In this document: one piece after another, positions 52,015-61,934 of the stretch
Position numbering within the stretch: position 1 is the stretch's first letter
How the letters are laid out: each line of letters begins with the position of its first letter
DNA from: Pelomonas sp. Root405
Lineage (GTDB): Bacteria; Pseudomonadota; Gammaproteobacteria; Burkholderiales; Burkholderiaceae_C
Assembly: GCF_001425165.1 (NCBI RefSeq)
Contig: NZ_LMDU01000018.1
Coordinates: forward strand, 124,001-188,000
Length of the DNA stretch: 64,000 nt
Direction of reading: 5' to 3'
Notes under the pieces: model-generated
Database searches by the model: none
Told to the model about the DNA's origin: nothing
What the model saw: only the letters and a program-made list of their open reading frames with translations
Made by a program: the position numbers and the translations under genes

Positions 52015-52536
52015 ATGCAAGCGACCCGCCCCTGTGTCGTCTCCCTGCGTTGGAGACTAGAAGATGCTCAGGGCCAGCTCATCGACGAGTTGGCCGAACC
52101 GATGGAATTCCTGCTCGGCGGGGAAGACCTGTTTGCCAAGGTCGAGGCCGCGCTGGAGGGGCAGGAGGTCGGCTTCGAGACCGACCTCGCGCTGCAGCCC
52201 GAAGAAGCCTTTGGCGACTATGACTCCAACCTCGTCTGCTTCGAGGCGCGCAGTCTCTTCCCCGAAGGCGTGGAGCCGGGCTTGCAGATCGAGGGCTTGC
52301 CGGAAGGCGCCGTCACCGAAGGCATGCCCGATCAGGTGGTCTACACCGTGACCGAGGTCTACCCGGCGCATGTCGTGCTCGACGGCAACCACCCGTTGGC
52401 TGGCATCGGCCTGCGCATGCACCTGACGCTGCTCGACGTGCGCGCGGCGACGGAAGAGGAGGTTCAGGCCGGCTCGGTCGGCGAGCCCATCTTCATGGTG
52501 CAGACCGGCGCCCCGCCGGACGAACCGATCCACTGA
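52015..52536 (+). CDS. FKBP-type peptidyl-prolyl isomerase, SlyD-like
   Basis: This 173-residue cytoplasmic protein has the SlyD layout: an FKBP half at the start (VVSLRWRLEDAQGQLIDE, EFLLGGEDLFAKVEAAL), an inserted IF domain (AFGDYDSNLVCFEARSLFP to VVYTVTEVYPAHVVLDGNHPLAG), and the returning FKBP strand (GLRMHLTLLDVRAAT). SlyD proteins speed proline isomerisation in folding proteins. The usual His-rich metal-binding tail is absent. ATG 52015 is 40 bases from the divergent roxA start. A clear terminator follows. Confidence 0.92.
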   Translation: MQATRPCVVSLRWRLEDAQGQLIDELAEPMEFLLGGEDLFAKVEAALEGQEVGFETDLALQPEEAFGDYDSNLVCFEARSLFPEGVEPGLQIEGLPEGAVTEGMPDQVVYTVTEVYPAHVVLDGNHPLAGIGLRMHLTLLDVRAATEEEVQAGSVGEPIFMVQTGAPPDEPIH

Positions 52537-52539
52537 GCC

Positions 52540-52569
52540 GAAGGCGCCTCTCGGGCGCCTTCTTGTCTT
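52540..52569 (+). terminator. Rho-independent terminator of the SlyD-type gene
   Basis: A 9-base stem (GAAGGCGCC with GGCGCCTTC) and 5-base loop is followed by TTGTCTT. It abuts the stop codon of the convergent dut gene. Confidence 0.8.
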
Positions 52570-53018
52570 CAGGCCTTGCCTGTCGAGCCAAAGCCGCCTG
52601 CGCCGCGGGCGGATGCATCGAAGCTGTCGACGCGCCGGAACTGCGCCTGCACGACCGGCACGATGACGAGCTGCGCGATGCGCTCGAAGGGCTGGATGGT
52701 GAATTCGGCCTGGCCGCGGTTCCAGCAGCTGACCATCAGCTGGCCCTGGTAGTCGCTGTCGATCAGGCCTACCAGATTGCCCAGCACGATGCCGTGTTTG
52801 TGACCCAGGCCCGAGCGCGGCAGGATGATGGCCGCCAGGCCGGGGTCGGCGATGTGGATGGCCAGGCCCGTCGGGATCAGCGTCGTCTGGCCCGGTGCCA
52901 GCTGGACAGCCTCATCCAGGCAGGCGCGCAGGTCCAGGCCGGCGCTGCCGGGCGTGGCGTAGGCGGGGATCTGCTCGGCCATGCGGGCGTCGAGCACTTG
53001 CAGGTCTATCTGGGTCAT
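52569..53018 (-). CDS. dut: dUTP diphosphatase
   Basis: Dut hydrolyses dUTP to dUMP, keeping uracil out of DNA and feeding thymidylate synthesis. The 149-residue product has all five trimeric dUTPase motifs: [48 protein letters not shown] and the C-terminal [10 protein letters not shown], which closes over the site. The start overlaps the coaBC stop by one base (TGATG). It is the last gene of the nucleoside operon; pairing with coaBC is usual in proteobacteria. Confidence 0.97.
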   Translation of the reverse strand: MTQIDLQVLDARMAEQIPAYATPGSAGLDLRACLDEAVQLAPGQTTLIPTGLAIHIADPGLAAIILPRSGLGHKHGIVLGNLVGLIDSDYQGQLMVSCWNRGQAEFTIQPFERIAQLVIVPVVQAQFRRVDSFDASARGAGGFGSTGKA

Positions 53019-54220
53019 CAGAGTCGTTTGGAAAGTTCTGCGATCAGCTCGCGCGCGAGGCTGAGCTTGTCTGCCCGGGGGAGTTCGCGCTGCCCCTGCG
53101 CGTCAATGAGCAGCAGCGCGTTGTCGTCGCGGCCGAAGGTGGCCGGGCCGAGGTTAGCGACGATCAGCGGGATGCCCTTGCGGCGGCGCTTGGCATCGGC
53201 ATGCTCGGCCAGCTTCTCGCTTTCAGCGGCGAAGCCGACGCAGTAGGGCGGCTTGGGCAGCCCGGCGACGGCAGCGAGGATGTCGGGGTTCTCGGTCATT
53301 GCGATGGTCGGCGCTGTGGCGCCGCCTTCGGCCTTCTTGAGCTTGTGCTCGTGGGTTTCGGCAGGCCGCCAGTCGGCGACGGCAGCCGTCGCGATGAAGG
53401 CGTGCTGGTGGGCCGCGAGCGGCAGTACGGCGTCGAACATCTGGCGCGCGCTTTGCACGTCGATGCGCTGCACGCCACGCGGCGTAGCCAGGTGCACGGG
53501 GCCGGCCACCAGCGTGACGTCGGCACCGGCCTCGGCCGCAGCCCGGGCGATGGCGAAGCCCATCTTGCCGCTGCTGTGGTTGGTGATGCCGCGCACCGGG
53601 TCGATGGGCTCGAAGGTCGGGCCTGCAGTGATGAGCAGCTTCTTGCCGCGCAGCATCTTGGGCGCAAGGAAGGCCTCGACGTCGTCGAAGATCTCCTGCG
53701 CCTCCAGCATGCGGCCATCACCGATCTCGCCGCAGGCTTGGTCGCCGTTCCCTGGCCCGATGAGGACAGCGCCATCGGCCTGGATCTGCGCGACGTTGCG
53801 CTGCGTGGCAGGGTGGGCCCACATCTCGCGGTTCATCGCGGGCACGACCAGCAGCGGGCATTCATGGATGCGGCGGGCCAGCGCGGTCAGGCTGACGAGG
53901 TCGTCGGCTCTGCCCTGCGCCAGCGCGGCAATCGCGTCGGCGCTGGCGGGCGCCACCAGCATCAAATCCGCCTCGCGGCTCAGGTTGATGTGCGCCATGT
54001 GGTTGTCGGGCCGGGCGTCCCACTGGCTGGTGTAGACAGGCCGGCCGGACAGCGCCTGCATCGTCACCGCGGTGATGAACTGCTCGGCGGCCTCGGTCAT
54101 CATGACCTGCACGGTTGCGCCGCCCTTCACGAACAGCCGCGTCAGCTCGGCAATCTTGTAGCCGGCGATACCGCCGGTCATGGCGAGGAGGATGTGCTTG
54201 CCGTGGAGGGGTGATGTCAT
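53018..54220 (-). CDS. coaBC: Bifunctional phosphopantothenoylcysteine decarboxylase/ligase
   Basis: CoaBC (Dfp) joins cysteine to 4-phosphopantothenate and decarboxylates the product, two steps of coenzyme A synthesis. The 400-residue protein has the FMN-binding CoaC part at the N-terminus ([55 protein letters not shown]). The CoaB ligase part follows ([25 protein letters not shown], here seen as [14 protein letters not shown] and [10 protein letters not shown], then AVADWRPA). The start is ATG 54220, overlapping the trmB stop by one base. Confidence 0.96.
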   Translation of the reverse strand: MTSPLHGKHILLAMTGGIAGYKIAELTRLFVKGGATVQVMMTEAAEQFITAVTMQALSGRPVYTSQWDARPDNHMAHINLSREADLMLVAPASADAIAALAQGRADDLVSLTALARRIHECPLLVVPAMNREMWAHPATQRNVAQIQADGAVLIGPGNGDQACGEIGDGRMLEAQEIFDDVEAFLAPKMLRGKKLLITAGPTFEPIDPVRGITNHSSGKMGFAIARAAAEAGADVTLVAGPVHLATPRGVQRIDVQSARQMFDAVLPLAAHQHAFIATAAVADWRPAETHEHKLKKAEGGATAPTIAMTENPDILAAVAGLPKPPYCVGFAAESEKLAEHADAKRRRKGIPLIVANLGPATFGRDDNALLLIDAQGQRELPRADKLSLARELIAELSKRL

Positions 54221-54915
54221 CAACGCTTCCTGAACACCAGGTCCCACACGCCATGCCCGAGCTTGATGCCGCGATTCTCGAACTTGGTCAGGGGACGGTA
54301 GGCCGGCTTGTCAGCGTAACCTGTTGCAGCGGCCGCCGTGTTCTGGAGCGTCGGCTCGGCGGATAGCACTTCCAGCATCTGCTCGGCATAGGGCTGCCAA
54401 TCAGTCGCCAGATGCAGGTAGCCGCCCGGCCTGATGTGCTGCACCAGCCTGGCGACGAAGTCGGGCTGGATCAGCCGGCGCTTGTGATGGCGCTTCTTGT
54501 GCCATGGGTCGGGGAAGTAGATGTGCACGCCGGCCAGCAGGTCGGGGCCGATCATGTCGCGCAGCACTTCCACCGCGTCGTGCTGCACGATGCGGATGTT
54601 CTTGAGTTGCTTCTCGTCGATGAGCTTGAGCAGCGCGCCGACACCGGGCTCGTGGACCTCGCAGCCAATGAAGTCGTGGTCAGGCAGCGTGGCGGCGATC
54701 TCGGCAGTGGCGCCGCCCATGCCGAAGCCGATCTCCAGCACCAGCGGGGCCTTGCGGCCGAACACCGTCTCGGCGTCGACGCGCTCGGGCTTGTAAGGCA
54801 GCACGAACTTCGGGCCCAATTCCGCCAGCGCCTTGATCTGACCCGTGCCCATGCGGCCGGCGCGGGTGACGAAGCTTTTGATGGCTCGGCGCGGCGGCTG
54901 ATCGTTCTCGTCCAT
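54220..54915 (-). CDS. trmB: tRNA (guanosine-46-N7)-methyltransferase
   Basis: TrmB methylates G46 in the tRNA variable loop using SAM. The 231-residue product shows the SAM loop [15 protein letters not shown], acidic residues in [15 protein letters not shown], and the family's [19 protein letters not shown] segment ([13 protein letters not shown]) with catalytic residues. [17 protein letters not shown] and LTKFENRG complete the fold. The gene overlaps deoA and coaBC by one base each, so it is translationally coupled within the nucleoside operon although its function is separate. Confidence 0.97.
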   Translation of the reverse strand: MDENDQPPRRAIKSFVTRAGRMGTGQIKALAELGPKFVLPYKPERVDAETVFGRKAPLVLEIGFGMGGATAEIAATLPDHDFIGCEVHEPGVGALLKLIDEKQLKNIRIVQHDAVEVLRDMIGPDLLAGVHIYFPDPWHKKRHHKRRLIQPDFVARLVQHIRPGGYLHLATDWQPYAEQMLEVLSAEPTLQNTAAAATGYADKPAYRPLTKFENRGIKLGHGVWDLVFRKR

Positions 54916-56225
54916 CAGCCGACCTCGGCCATGACCATGGGCGCGGCGGCGATGTCGACGTCGCCCAGCGTGCAGGCAGCCAGATAGGACGCGACGGCGC
55001 GGTCGGCGGCGGCTTCATCGGCCGCGTGGATCAAGGCCAGCGGCTCGGCTGCGGCGACGCGGGTGCCGAGTGGCTTCACTTCAGAGAAGCCGACGCGCAT
55101 GTCGATGGCGTTTCCCGCCTTGCGGCGGCCACCGCCCAGCTCGACGATGGCAACACCGAGGTCGCGGGTGGACATGGTGGTGATAACGCCGGCGCGCGGC
55201 GCAGGCACCGGCTTCACGACGGGCGCCGCGGTCAGATAGGCTTCGGGCCGCTCCATCAGGTCGGCCGGGCCACCCAGGGCGACGACCATCTTGGCGAACT
55301 TCTCAGCAGCGGCGCCGGAGTCCAGCGCGGCTTGCAGCTTCACGCGCGCCGCGGCGGTACTCGCCGCCAAGCCACCGAGCACCAGCATCTCGGCGCACAG
55401 CGCCAGCGTCACCTCATGCAGGCGCGGCTCGCGGTGCTCGCCCTTCAGGTAGCGGATGGTCTCGATGACTTCCAGCGAGTTGCCGACGTCGGTGCCCAGG
55501 ATCTGGTTCATGTCGGTGATCAGCGCGCGGGTCTTCAAGCCCGCGCCGCCCGCCACCGCGACGATGCTCTCGGCCAGTTCACGCGCGAATTCGGGCGTGG
55601 ACGCGAAGGCGCCGTTGCCGCACTTGATGTCCATCGCCAAGCCTTCAAGGCCGGCGGCGAGCTTCTTGGACAGGATGCTGGCGGTGATCAGCGGCACGCT
55701 CTCGACCGTGGCTGTCACGTCGCGCGTCGCGTAGAAGCGCTTGTCGGCGGGGGCCAGGTCGGCTGTCTGGCCGATGATGGCGCAGCCCAGCGTGCGCACG
55801 ATCTGGTCGAAGCGCACCGGGTCGGGCGTGGTCGTGTAGCCGGCAATGGCCTCCAGCTTGTCGACCGTGCCGCCGGTGTGACCCAGGCCCCGGCCAGCGA
55901 TCATCGGCACATAGCCGCCGCAGGCCGCCACCATGGGCGCCAGCATCAGGCTGACCTTGTCGCCGACGCCACCGCTGCTGTGCTTGTCGAGCACCGGGCC
56001 GGGCATGTCGGGCCAGCGCATGACGCGGCCCGAATTCATCATCGCGCGGGTCAGCAGCACGGCTTCGTCACGGCCCATGCCCTTGAGGAAGACGGCCATG
56101 CCGAGGGCGGCCACCTGGCCTTCGCTCCAGGAGTTGTCGACCAGGCCGCGGACGAAGTGGTTGATCTGCGCTTCGTTGAGCGCCTGGCCGTCGCGCTTGG
56201 CGCGGATGATTTCTTGAGCAAGCAT
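54915..56225 (-). CDS. deoA: Thymidine phosphorylase
   Basis: DeoA cleaves thymidine or deoxyuridine with phosphate to the base and deoxyribose 1-phosphate. The 436-residue product has the phosphate and substrate motifs [18 protein letters not shown] and [18 protein letters not shown], and the C-terminal domain with VVELGG-like [10 protein letters not shown]. It follows deoC after 84 bases that contain repeat copy B, the only real gap in the operon. Deoxyribose 1-phosphate needs phosphopentomutase (deoB) to reach DeoC's substrate; that gene is not in this window. Confidence 0.96.
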   Translation of the reverse strand: MLAQEIIRAKRDGQALNEAQINHFVRGLVDNSWSEGQVAALGMAVFLKGMGRDEAVLLTRAMMNSGRVMRWPDMPGPVLDKHSSGGVGDKVSLMLAPMVAACGGYVPMIAGRGLGHTGGTVDKLEAIAGYTTTPDPVRFDQIVRTLGCAIIGQTADLAPADKRFYATRDVTATVESVPLITASILSKKLAAGLEGLAMDIKCGNGAFASTPEFARELAESIVAVAGGAGLKTRALITDMNQILGTDVGNSLEVIETIRYLKGEHREPRLHEVTLALCAEMLVLGGLAASTAAARVKLQAALDSGAAAEKFAKMVVALGGPADLMERPEAYLTAAPVVKPVPAPRAGVITTMSTRDLGVAIVELGGGRRKAGNAIDMRVGFSEVKPLGTRVAAAEPLALIHAADEAAADRAVASYLAACTLGDVDIAAAPMVMAEVG

Positions 56226-56258
56226 GTCAGTGGTGCCCGGCCGCCCGAAGCCACTGAC

Positions 56259-56300
56259 GCACCCCCTCGGGGGGCAGCGAGCGACGCGAGCGTGGGGGCG
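56259..56300. repeat. Palindromic intergenic repeat, copy B
   Basis: The copy shares with copy A (38744-38795) a core that starts CCCCCTCGGGGGGCAG, continues with GAGCG units and ends in a G-run; outer arms (CGCACCCCC with GTGGGGGCG) form a hairpin. It lies between deoA and deoC inside the nucleoside operon, in the same orientation relative to the genes as copy A. Confidence 0.75.
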
Positions 56301-56309
56301 ATCGTTTCA

Positions 56310-57074
56310 TCAGTAGGCGGAGGTCACGGCGGCCGATTCGGCACCGGCCAGCACAGCTTCAATATCGGTCAGCAGGCCGCTTGCGCCAAAGCGCAGACGT
56401 TGCGGGTTCAAGGCAGCGGCGCCGAGGGCGGCTTCGGTTTGGGCGATGTAGCCGGCGGCATCTGCCACCGAGCGCACGCCACCCGAGGCCTTGAAGCCGG
56501 CGGCGGACAGGCCACTCGCGGCGATCTCTTTCAGCATCACCGCAGCCGCGGCCGGCGTGGCGCCGACCTGGGTCTTGCCGGTGCTGGTTTTGACGAAATC
56601 GGCACCTGCCGCCAGCGCCAGGCGCGTGGCCTGGGCGATGCGCTCCGGCGTCTGCAGCTCACCCGATTCGATGATGACCTTGAGCGTCAGCGGGCGGCTG
56701 GCGAAGCGGATTTCAGAAAGGAAGTCGCCCACGTCGTTGCTGTTGCCGGCCAGCAGCGCGCGCCAGGGCAGCACGATGTCGACCTCGTTACCGCCGGCCT
56801 GCGCGATCTCGGCCACATCGGCAAGTGCAGCGGCCAGATCGATGGCGCCGTCGGGGAAGTTGGCGACGGCGGCCACTTTGATCGACGCCGGCAATGCCGC
56901 GCGCGCCTGGGCGACGAAGCGCGGCCACACGCAGACGGCGGCCACCGGGCCGTGAACGGTCTGCGCGCGGCGGCACAGCGCGGCAATGTCCTCGGCGGTG
57001 TCGGCGTCGTTCAGGCTGGTCAGATCCAGGCAGGCCAGCGCCGTTCGCGCGGCGGCCTTCAGATCCGTCGTCAT
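56310..57074 (-). CDS. deoC: Deoxyribose-phosphate aldolase
   Basis: DeoC splits 2-deoxyribose 5-phosphate into acetaldehyde and glyceraldehyde 3-phosphate. The 254-residue product has the Schiff-base Lys in DFVKTSTGKT, the second active-site Lys in GFKASGGVRS, the conserved NEVDIVLPW, and a C-terminal Tyr (TSAY), as in E. coli DeoC. The start overlaps the stop of the purine nucleoside phosphorylase gene by four bases (ATGA). Its downstream side is repeat copy B. Confidence 0.96.
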   Translation of the reverse strand: MTTDLKAAARTALACLDLTSLNDADTAEDIAALCRRAQTVHGPVAAVCVWPRFVAQARAALPASIKVAAVANFPDGAIDLAAALADVAEIAQAGGNEVDIVLPWRALLAGNSNDVGDFLSEIRFASRPLTLKVIIESGELQTPERIAQATRLALAAGADFVKTSTGKTQVGATPAAAAVMLKEIAASGLSAAGFKASGGVRSVADAAGYIAQTEAALGAAALNPQRLRFGASGLLTDIEAVLAGAESAAVTSAY

Positions 57075-57907
57075 AGCGTCAGGTCCGCAAAGCTCGCGAC
57101 CAGCGCCGCCAGGAAGGCCGACGCGCGCTCGCCGGAAATCTGCGCCTGCTTCAGGGTCAGGTCATGCGTCAGCGCCTCGGCGGACAGACCGGCGGCCATG
57201 TTGGTCATCAGCGCCACACCCATCACCTTGAGGCCGGCGTGGCGGGCCAGGATGGTCTCGGGCACGGTGCTCATGCCGACGGCGTCGGCGCCCCAGGCGG
57301 CAAACATCCGGATCTCGGCCGGCGTCTCGAACTGCGGGCCCAGGGCCCAGCAGTAGGTGCCTTCGCCCAGCATCAGGTTCTCGCGCTTGGCCAGGGCCAG
57401 CGCGTGCTTGCGCAGCTCGGGGTCATACGCCGCGCTCATGTCGACAAAGCGATGGCTGCCCTGCTCGCCCACCAGCGGGCTGCGCTGCGGCGCGTTGATG
57501 TGGTCGGCAATCAGCATCAGGCTGCCGGGTGGCATGTGGCCGCGCAGTGAGCCCGAGGCATTCGTCTGCAACAGCAGCTTGACGCCCCAGCGCTTGAGGG
57601 TGCGCAGTGCGCCGGCCATGCCGGTGCAATCGCCGCTCTCATAGGTGTGGGCGCGGCCACGCAGGAAGATGACGCGCTGCCCGCCGATGTTGCCGACGAC
57701 GATCTCGTTGACGTGCCCCTCGACCTTGGGCTGCGGGAAGGCCGGCAGCTCGGTGTAGGGCAGGTTCTTGGCGGCCTGCACATGGCTGACCGCGCCGGCC
57801 CAGCCGGAGCCGAGGACGACGGCGACTTCAGGGGCGGTGCCGAACAGGGATTGCAGCTTCTCGACGCTCGCGGTGATCGCGACGTCGAGCTTGTTGTTAT
57901 CGATCAT
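57071..57907 (-). CDS. Purine-nucleoside phosphorylase (trimeric family)
   Basis: The enzyme cleaves purine nucleosides with phosphate to base and (deoxy)ribose 1-phosphate. The 278-residue product belongs to the PNP_UDP family, trimeric PunA-like branch: VVLGSGWAGAV (phosphate loop), FLRGRAHTYESGD, LLQTNASGSL, ALGPQFETPAEIRM and the Asn-containing VMGVALMTNMAAG. Start ATG 57907 gives MIDNNKLDVAI; the longer frame to 58162 runs through the cdd gene and is rejected. It lies 8 bases after cdd. Confidence 0.93.
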   Translation of the reverse strand: MIDNNKLDVAITASVEKLQSLFGTAPEVAVVLGSGWAGAVSHVQAAKNLPYTELPAFPQPKVEGHVNEIVVGNIGGQRVIFLRGRAHTYESGDCTGMAGALRTLKRWGVKLLLQTNASGSLRGHMPPGSLMLIADHINAPQRSPLVGEQGSHRFVDMSAAYDPELRKHALALAKRENLMLGEGTYCWALGPQFETPAEIRMFAAWGADAVGMSTVPETILARHAGLKVMGVALMTNMAAGLSAEALTHDLTLKQAQISGERASAFLAALVASFADLTL

Positions 57908-57915
57908 GAGGAACC

Positions 57916-58332
57916 TCAGAAATTCAAATGACTGGGCCCGAAGCTGTGGGGCAGCAATTCGGCCAGGGTCCAGCGTTGGCGGATGCCGCCAGGATCGCCG
58001 GCAATGATGACGAGCTCTTCGGGCACGGAAAACTCCCGCAGCTTCTGGCGGCAGCCGCCGCAGGGCGTGATGACGTCGGGGCCGGGGCCGGTCACCAACA
58101 CTGCTTTCGCCTGCTTGCCGCCGGCCATGATCATGGCCGTCAGCGCCGAAGGCTCGGCGCACCAGCCCTGCGGGTAGGACGCGTTCTCCATGTTGGCGCC
58201 GAGATGGATGCGGCCCTGCTCATCCAGCAGCGCCACGCCGACCTTGTATTTGGAATAGGGCGAATGCGAAAACTCGCGGGCGCGCAGCGATTCGGCGAGC
58301 AGGCGGTCCAGCAGGTCTTGGGTCAGTTCCAT
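57916..58332 (-). CDS. cdd: Cytidine deaminase
   Basis: Cdd converts cytidine and deoxycytidine to uridine and deoxyuridine, which then enter phosphorolysis. The 138-residue homotetrameric-type enzyme has the zinc site in GWCAEPSALTAMI (Cys and catalytic Glu) and TPCGGCRQKLREF (two Cys), and the substrate loop ANMENASYPQG. Its ATG overlaps the upstream permease stop by one base, tying uptake and deamination together. Confidence 0.95.
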   Translation of the reverse strand: MELTQDLLDRLLAESLRAREFSHSPYSKYKVGVALLDEQGRIHLGANMENASYPQGWCAEPSALTAMIMAGGKQAKAVLVTGPGPDVITPCGGCRQKLREFSVPEELVIIAGDPGGIRQRWTLAELLPHSFGPSHLNF

Positions 58333-59297
58333 CAGCGTTCCTTCACATACGGCTTGCCCAGAGCCTTCGGGGCGATGGCAGACCCGATGAAGCCAGCCAG
58401 CAGGACCACCGTCAAGATGTACGGCAAAGCCTGGATCAGCTGCACGGGTACTTCACCGATGCCCGGCAACTGCACGCCCTGCATGCGGATGGCGACGGCG
58501 TCCAGGAAGCCGAACAGCAGGCAGGCGGCCATGGTCGGCAGCGGCTTCCATTTGCCGAAGATCATCGCGGCCAGCGCGATGAAGCCGCGGCCGGCCGTCA
58601 TGTTGGGAGAGAAGGAGGCGTTCTGCGCCAGCGTCAGGTAGGCGCCGGCCAGGCCGCAGAGCACGCCGTTCATCAGCAGCGCCTGGTAGCGCAGGCTTTG
58701 CACGGACATGCCGGCAGCCTCCACCATCGCCGGGTTTTCGCCCACCGCGCGCAGGCGCAGGCCCGGGCGGGTGCGCTCCAGGAAGAACCAGACGGCCGCG
58801 ACCATCAGGAAGGCGACGTAGACCAGCACGTTATGGCTCAGCAGCCCATGGCCGAAGACCGACGCGAACCAGTTGCCCGGCTGCGGCTCGGCAAAGCCCT
58901 TGGCAATCGCTGTCAGGCGCACGTCGGCCTCGATGGGCGGTGTCTGCCCGCCCTGCTGGAACCAGGCGATGCCGAGCACGACGGTCAGGCCCGCCGCGAT
59001 CATGTTCAGCGCCACGCCCGAGACGACCTGGTCGCCGCGGTTGCTCACGCAGGCAAAGCCGTGCACCAGCGACGCCGAGCAAGCCACCGCGATGGCGGCC
59101 ATCAGACCGAAGGCGGTGGAATGCGTGACCGAGGCCGTCGCCGCGGCGGCGAAGGCGGCGAACAGCATCTTGCCTTCCAGGCCCAGGTCGACGACGCCGG
59201 CGCGCTCGGACAGCACACCGGCCATCGCGCACAGCAGCAGCGGCGCGCTGACGCGCAAGGTCGACGCCAGCACCGAGGCGATCAGGACTTCATCCAT
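58332..59297 (-). CDS. Nucleoside ABC transporter permease (second)
   Basis: This 321-residue inner-membrane permease is of the branched-chain-amino-acid/ribose type used by BMP-family nucleoside importers. It has about nine helices, opening LRVSAPLLLCAMAGVLSERAG, with the typical GVVDLGLEGKMLFAAF and the C-terminal cytoplasmic segment RAVGENPAMVEAAGMSVQSLR that contacts the ATPase. It pairs with the permease encoded just upstream, which it overlaps by one base. Start ATG 59297 is chosen; a longer frame runs into the upstream gene. Confidence 0.93.
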   Translation of the reverse strand: MDEVLIASVLASTLRVSAPLLLCAMAGVLSERAGVVDLGLEGKMLFAAFAAAATASVTHSTAFGLMAAIAVACSASLVHGFACVSNRGDQVVSGVALNMIAAGLTVVLGIAWFQQGGQTPPIEADVRLTAIAKGFAEPQPGNWFASVFGHGLLSHNVLVYVAFLMVAAVWFFLERTRPGLRLRAVGENPAMVEAAGMSVQSLRYQALLMNGVLCGLAGAYLTLAQNASFSPNMTAGRGFIALAAMIFGKWKPLPTMAACLLFGFLDAVAIRMQGVQLPGIGEVPVQLIQALPYILTVVLLAGFIGSAIAPKALGKPYVKER

Positions 59298-60400
59298 CAG
59301 CGGCCTCCCTTCACGGCGGCATAGAGGCGCGCGAACAACGGTGCGCTGACGGTGGCCATGGCGCCGGAGAACAGCACGATCAGGCCCTGGGCCGTGACCA
59401 CCATCTCGCGGCTGAAGCCCGGCAGCTCGAAGCTCACCTCGACGCCGCCCTGGTAGAGCACGCCGAACAGCAGCGAGGCCAGCACGATGCCGACCGGGTG
59501 ATTGCGGCCCATCAGCGACACGGCGATGCCGGTGAAGCCGGCGCCGGCCACGAAGTCCAGCGTGAGCTTGCCTTGCACACCAGAGATTTCGTTGATGCCC
59601 ACCATGCCGGCCAAGGCGCCGGAAATCGCCATCGCGACCATGACCTGGGCGCGCGGCCGGATGCCGGCGTAGTGGGCCGCGCGCGGCGCGCTGCCTACCG
59701 AGCGCACGGCATAGCCGGCGGCGCTCTTCCACAGGAACCAGCCGACCGCGACACAGGCGATCAGCGCGATGACGAGGCTGAGGTTGAGCGGCGACGACGG
59801 CAGCTCGTAGCCGAAGGCGGCGGCCATCTGGTGCAGGGCCGGCATGCGCGCGGCCTCGCTGAATTCCGCGGACTCGACCGACATGCTGCCCGCCGGGCGC
59901 AGCCAGTTCACCAGCAGGTAGGCGTTCAGCGCCGCGCCGAGGAAATTGAACATGATCGTCGTGATGACGATGTGGCTGCCACGCCAGGCCTGCAGATAGG
60001 CCGGCAGCGCCGCCCACAGCATGCCGAAGAAAGCAGCCGCGACCACCAGCAGCGGCAGCAGCACAACGGCCGGCAGCGAGGCGCCCAGCGTCAGCGCGAC
60101 CAGCGCGACACCGACGCCGCCCAGCGTGGCCTGGCCCTCGCCGCCGATGTTGAACAGGCCGGCGTGGATGGCGACCGCGACCGCCAGGCCGGTGAAGATG
60201 AAAGTCGTTGCGTAATAGAGCGAATAGCCCAGGCCGCGCACGCTGCCCAGCGCCCCGTTCAACAACACCGTCAGCGCCTGCCAGGGACTGTGGCCGATGA
60301 CCGTGACGACCAGGCCCGCCACCAGCAACGCGACGGCCAGGTTCCACAGCGGCAGCAGGCCGATGTCGATCCAGCGGGGAAGTTGCAGTGGTTGGCTCAT
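59297..60400 (-). CDS. Nucleoside ABC transporter permease (first)
   Basis: This 367-residue permease partners the one encoded downstream. It has about ten helices; ATTFIFTGLAVAVAIHAGLFNIGGEGQ carries the family signature FNIGGEGQ, and RSVGSAPRAAHYAGIRPRAQ is the ATPase coupling loop. Together with the ATPase and the BMP protein it forms a complete importer, probably for purine or pyrimidine nucleosides given the operon. Its start overlaps the ATPase stop by four bases. Confidence 0.93.
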   Translation of the reverse strand: MSQPLQLPRWIDIGLLPLWNLAVALLVAGLVVTVIGHSPWQALTVLLNGALGSVRGLGYSLYYATTFIFTGLAVAVAIHAGLFNIGGEGQATLGGVGVALVALTLGASLPAVVLLPLLVVAAAFFGMLWAALPAYLQAWRGSHIVITTIMFNFLGAALNAYLLVNWLRPAGSMSVESAEFSEAARMPALHQMAAAFGYELPSSPLNLSLVIALIACVAVGWFLWKSAAGYAVRSVGSAPRAAHYAGIRPRAQVMVAMAISGALAGMVGINEISGVQGKLTLDFVAGAGFTGIAVSLMGRNHPVGIVLASLLFGVLYQGGVEVSFELPGFSREMVVTAQGLIVLFSGAMATVSAPLFARLYAAVKGGR

Positions 60401-61929
60401 GCCGCGGCTCGTTCTTCTTGTGCGGCCATCAGCAGGCCAAGACGCTTCTCGTCGCAGTCCTCGATGGCCAGCTCGCCGGTAATGCGCCCGCAGTTCATGA
60501 CGACGACGCGGTCCGCCAGTGCCAGGATTTCGTCCAGCTCGCTGCTGACCAGCAGCACCGCGCAGCCGGCATCGCGCAGCGCGCGCAGTTGGCCGTGGAT
60601 GAATTCGATCGCACCGATGTCGACGCCGCGGGTCGGCTGGCCGACCAGCAGCACGGTCGGCTGCTCACCGATCTCGCGCGCCAGGATGAGCTTCTGCTGG
60701 TTGCCGCCGGAGAATTTGGACGAGCCCAGGTTCTCGTCACGCGGGCGCACGTCGAAGCGCTCCTGCATCGCGCGGGTCGCGTCGCGCATGGCCGCATGGT
60801 TCATCGCCGCGCGCTTGCGGTACTTGGGCAGGTTCTGGTAGCCCAGCACGGCAGATTCCCACGCGGGGAAGCTCATGACGAGGCCCACCGCATGCCGGTC
60901 CTCGGGCACATGGGCCAGGCGCAGCGGACGTGCGCGGGCCGTGTCCAGCCAGGCCTCGGGCGCGAACGACGCACCGCCCAGCTCCATGCGGCCACCTTCA
61001 GGCGCGCGCAGCCCGGACAGCACTTCGAGCAGCTCGCTCTGGCCATTCCCCGACACGCCGGCCACGCCGACGATCTCGCCGGCCTTCAGCGTCAGGCTCA
61101 CGTCCTTGAGCGCCGGCACGCCGTTGGCGTGCTTCAGGCTCAGGCCGGACGCTTGCAGGCGCACCTCGCCGGCGTGCACTTCCAACCCCTCGGGCCGGCC
61201 CAGCGTGACCTTGCGGCCGACCATTGATTCAGCGAGCGACTCTTCGCTCCATTCGGAGATCGACCGCGTCTCGACCACCTGGCCCGCGCGCATGACCGTG
61301 ACGGCGCTGCACAGGCTCATGACTTCGCGCAGCTTGTGCGTGATGAGGATCAGCGTCGTGCCGCGCTCCTTGAGCCGGCGCAGCGTGACGAAGAGCTGGT
61401 CGGTCTCCTGGGGCGTCAGCACCGCCGTCGGCTCGTCCAGGATCAGGATCCGGGCGCCGCGGTACAGCGCCTTCAGGATCTCCAGGCGCTGCAGCTCACC
61501 CACGGGCAGGTCGGCCACGACGGCGTCGAGTTGCACGCTCAGGCCGGTCTCCTGCATCAGCGCCTGCAGCTTGGCACGCACCTTGGCCTTGGACGGCGCC
61601 AGGAAGAAGCCACCCTCGGCGCCCAACATGATGTTTTCCAGGCAGGTCAGCGTGTCGACCAGCATGAAGTGCTGGTGGACCATGCCGATACCCAGCGCAA
61701 TCGCCTGCTGGGAATTGGCGATGTGAACCTGCTTGCCGTCGACCTCGATATGGCCGGCGTCGGCGTGGTAGTAGCCATACAGGATGGCCATCAGCGTGCT
61801 CTTGCCCGCGCCGTTCTCGCCGACGAGGCCATGCACGCTGCCCGCGGCGATGTCGAACGACACCTCGCGGTTGGCTTGCACGGCGCCGAAGCGCTTGGAA
61901 ACGCCCTTGAGGCGGACGGCCGCGGCCAT
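60397..61929 (-). CDS. Nucleoside ABC transporter ATP-binding protein (two ABC domains)
   Basis: This 510-residue ATPase has two tandem ABC domains as in sugar and BMP-type nucleoside importers. The first has Walker A GENGAGKST, signature VGELQRLEI and Walker B LILDEPTAVL. The second is degenerate at Walker A (GVSGNGQSE) and has SGGNQQKLILARE and LLVGQPTRGVD. This asymmetry is normal for the family. Start ATG 61929 gives MAAAVRLKGVSKRFG. It lies five bases after the binding-protein gene. Confidence 0.94.
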   Translation of the reverse strand: MAAAVRLKGVSKRFGAVQANREVSFDIAAGSVHGLVGENGAGKSTLMAILYGYYHADAGHIEVDGKQVHIANSQQAIALGIGMVHQHFMLVDTLTCLENIMLGAEGGFFLAPSKAKVRAKLQALMQETGLSVQLDAVVADLPVGELQRLEILKALYRGARILILDEPTAVLTPQETDQLFVTLRRLKERGTTLILITHKLREVMSLCSAVTVMRAGQVVETRSISEWSEESLAESMVGRKVTLGRPEGLEVHAGEVRLQASGLSLKHANGVPALKDVSLTLKAGEIVGVAGVSGNGQSELLEVLSGLRAPEGGRMELGGASFAPEAWLDTARARPLRLAHVPEDRHAVGLVMSFPAWESAVLGYQNLPKYRKRAAMNHAAMRDATRAMQERFDVRPRDENLGSSKFSGGNQQKLILAREIGEQPTVLLVGQPTRGVDIGAIEFIHGQLRALRDAGCAVLLVSSELDEILALADRVVVMNCGRITGELAIEDCDEKRLGLLMAAQEERAAA

Positions 61930-61934
61930 ACCGC

